From: CAYNZP01 sp964401835
Lineage (GTDB): Bacteria > Planctomycetota > Phycisphaerae > SM23-33
Assembly: GCA_964401835.1 (NCBI GenBank)
Contig: CAYNZP010000001.1
Coordinates: 1-64,000, forward strand
Reading direction: 5' to 3'
DNA length: 64,000 nucleotides
Shown: piece after piece, positions 62,798 to 64,000 of the stretch
Layout of the letters: each line of letters opens with the position of its first letter
How positions within the stretch are numbered: position 1 is the first letter of the stretch
Position numbers and translations under genes: made by a program
The notes under the pieces: model-generated
Seen by the model: only the letters and a program-made list of their open reading frames with translations
Databases searched by the model: none
Told to the model about the DNA's origin: nothing

Positions 62798-62825
62798 TTG
62801 ACGTTTCCCGAATTCGGGGGATAAT
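62798..62825 (+). promoter_or_regulatory. promoter with palindromic operator in the spacer
   Basis: TTGACG (62798-62803) and GATAAT (62820-62825) are 16 bp apart. A perfect 12-bp palindrome CCCGAATTCGGG (62807-62818) fills the spacer. It would drive a leader of about 390 bases ahead of the secreted-protein gene. Confidence 0.6.
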
Positions 62826-63218
62826 CGAGTCCTGAAGCTTGTGGCGGGCAGTCGACGCTCGGTCTGCGGCAAGGTTTAATGCTCTTGTGCTTAACGCTTA
62901 ACGCTCATAATCAGTTCTGTAAATGTTATTCTCGGGAGCAAGCGAGGTCTTTCTGTATGCTTAAACCGTTTATCAGGCCCGCGCCTTGTAGCTGCAGTTT
63001 CTGAATCGGCTCAAAAATCTAACTTTATATAGGAAAGTGGTTTAACGAGACTTTTCTGTTCTTTGGTCAATTTATGCGCAGTTCAGGATTAGACAGATTC
63101 TGGAGGAGAAAAAATTGGAGGGGCCGGAGAAATCCTCTGCCGGTGAAAAGAGAGTTAAGCATAAGAGGCATTGGGAGTTAAAAGAGAGGAAAAACTGCTC
63201 AAAACAGGGAGAGAACAA
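62826..63218 (+). other. long leader of the secreted-protein gene
   Basis: About 390 bases without a convincing gene. It contains a short tandem GCTTAAC repeat (near 62888) and the GC-rich CGGCAAGGT stretch, and ends with AGGGAGAG as ribosome-binding site. No known riboswitch is recognisable. A short basic frame at 63074 is probably chance. Confidence 0.4.
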
Positions 63219-64000
63219 ATGATTGTAAAAAAGCTCATTTTAGTAATGCTCATTCTTGCAGGATTTACGGTTCCTGCTATTGCCAGCCTCGCTCCAGGCG
63301 TGCCAGCTCCATCTCAGGTGTGGGGCAAGGAGTATTCCAACCATATCGATGAAGATGCGGCTGGAAATCTCGACCCGATGCAGAACATAGCATGGGACGG
63401 AACCGGAAACGCATGGGACACTTTTGATTACAGCACTGCATTTCCGTGGGTACAAGGGACAAATGTGGATGCCCTTGCTTATGTCAAAGACAAATTTTTT
63501 GACGAGGTAGTCAACGACCAGGTTGCGATGTTGGCTGCTATCGACCAGCCAACAAACCCCGTTCCGGATAACGAGAATATTTATTATCAGACAGCCGGGG
63601 CAGGCGCCGTATCAGGTATCTGGGCAACAGGCGTAATAGGAAGCGGTCCGTACACCTCGGATATCAATACTGCGGCTGTGAACGCACACGCTCAAAGTGT
63701 CAGGCCCTGGATCAACCCCGACGGTCTGGAAGTGTGGGGTCCTGAAGTAGCTCCTCCAGAAAATGGCGGCCAGGGTACAGGCGACGATGCCTATCTGTTC
63801 TCGACAAATGCTGACTGGACCTACAACGCCGCTGTTTTCACTTATCTACCCGGCGGTGGTGCCGGCGGACAGGATACTGTTGTGACGTATATCACTGCCC
63901 AGCAGATACAAAATGCCATCGAGACACCTGAAGAGGTAGATTTGGACGCAATGATGGTTTATGACATCGAAGGCGATGGAGCCTTTGGGGCTGGGGACTC
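63219..64000 (+). CDS. secreted protein, 3' end outside the window
   Basis: At least 260 residues; the frame is open to the window edge. The signal peptide is MIVKKLILVMLILAGFTVPAIAS and AGGGAGAG lies ahead of the ATG. The mature chain is Gly/Asp/Asn-rich (NVDALAYVKDKFFDE, WINPDGLEVWGPEVAPPENG, DLDAMMVYDIEGDGAFGAGD), resembling exported planctomycete proteins that often end in a PEP-CTERM sorting tail, which would lie beyond the edge. Function unknown. Confidence 0.75.
   Translation, partial: MIVKKLILVMLILAGFTVPAIASLAPGVPAPSQVWGKEYSNHIDEDAAGNLDPMQNIAWDGTGNAWDTFDYSTAFPWVQGTNVDALAYVKDKFFDEVVNDQVAMLAAIDQPTNPVPDNENIYYQTAGAGAVSGIWATGVIGSGPYTSDINTAAVNAHAQSVRPWINPDGLEVWGPEVAPPENGGQGTGDDAYLFSTNADWTYNAAVFTYLPGGGAGGQDTVVTYITAQQIQNAIETPEEVDLDAMMVYDIEGDGAFGAGD

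Noticed and set aside
63074..63181. Short arginine-rich frame in the leader before the secreted protein
   Set aside because: About 35 residues with no clear ribosome-binding site and strongly biased composition, best explained by the purine-rich leader.

Overview
The window looks like chromosomal DNA of a free-living bacterium, most likely a planctomycete of the Phycisphaerae (perhaps Sedimentisphaerales-like). That placement is inferred from protein families, not from a marker gene. The pointers are a DUF1570-like gluzincin lipoprotein, an ECF sigma / anti-sigma / His-rich exported protein cassette, a probable planctomycete-type secreted protein at the right edge, RNase Y, the futalosine-pathway enzyme MqnA, a FliM-like protein away from other flagellar genes, and a dnaA without an adjacent dnaN. 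Coding density is high and almost all genes are housekeeping. No prophage, insertion sequence or CRISPR array is visible.

Left part (1-13.3 kb): a truncated tRNA(CAU); a self-contained unit for a 40-residue membrane peptide; holA; a DinG-type helicase; a small element carrying a four-helix-bundle (S23) gene between inverted repeats; thiS-thiG; pgi; and a purine unit in which a PurL with two fused PurS domains and PurQ are separated by an exported MTA/SAH-nucleosidase-like gene. Middle (13.4-33.8 kb): mutS, an MscS channel, a beta-hydroxyacid dehydrogenase, RNase Y behind a long hairpin-rich leader, a DUF3034 protein, CstA, a FliM-like protein, a structured RNA candidate facing the umuDC mutasome genes, hflX, mqnA, trpD and glutamate dehydrogenase.

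Next (33.9-46.9 kb): a metallophosphoesterase-PHP fusion, a DUF2752 protein with two tandem lipoproteins, pyk, trpG, an NfuA-like scaffold, a Tat-exported superoxide dismutase with a cupin, mnmA, a VTT-domain membrane protein that seems to start at an AUC codon, an AMMECR1 protein, and an XRE-S24 self-cleaving repressor facing a small basic protein. Replication block (46.5-52.8 kb): a PilZ protein, dnaE, dnaA and a strong oriC candidate. Right part (52.8-64 kb): a K+-channel-like protein, trmB, a SprT-like protease, the sigma / anti-sigma / Spy-like cassette, an IspH homologue, a gluzincin lipoprotein, a MazG-like enzyme, a 56-residue ferredoxin, a ThiF/MoeB-like E1 enzyme with cysK and a PHP phosphoesterase, and the start of a secreted protein behind a long leader whose promoter spacer contains a 12-bp palindrome.

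Functional links: thiS-thiG and the distant ThiF-like gene could serve thiazole synthesis. trpD and trpG are split copies of one pathway. dnaE, dnaA and oriC form a replication neighbourhood. umuD-umuC and the XRE-S24 repressor are the damage-response-like elements. I found no clear new multi-gene system. The best leads are the structured RNA between fliM and umuDC, the S23 element with terminal inverted repeats, the oriC with DnaA-trio-like triplets, the AUC-initiated gene, and the 40-residue membrane peptide.
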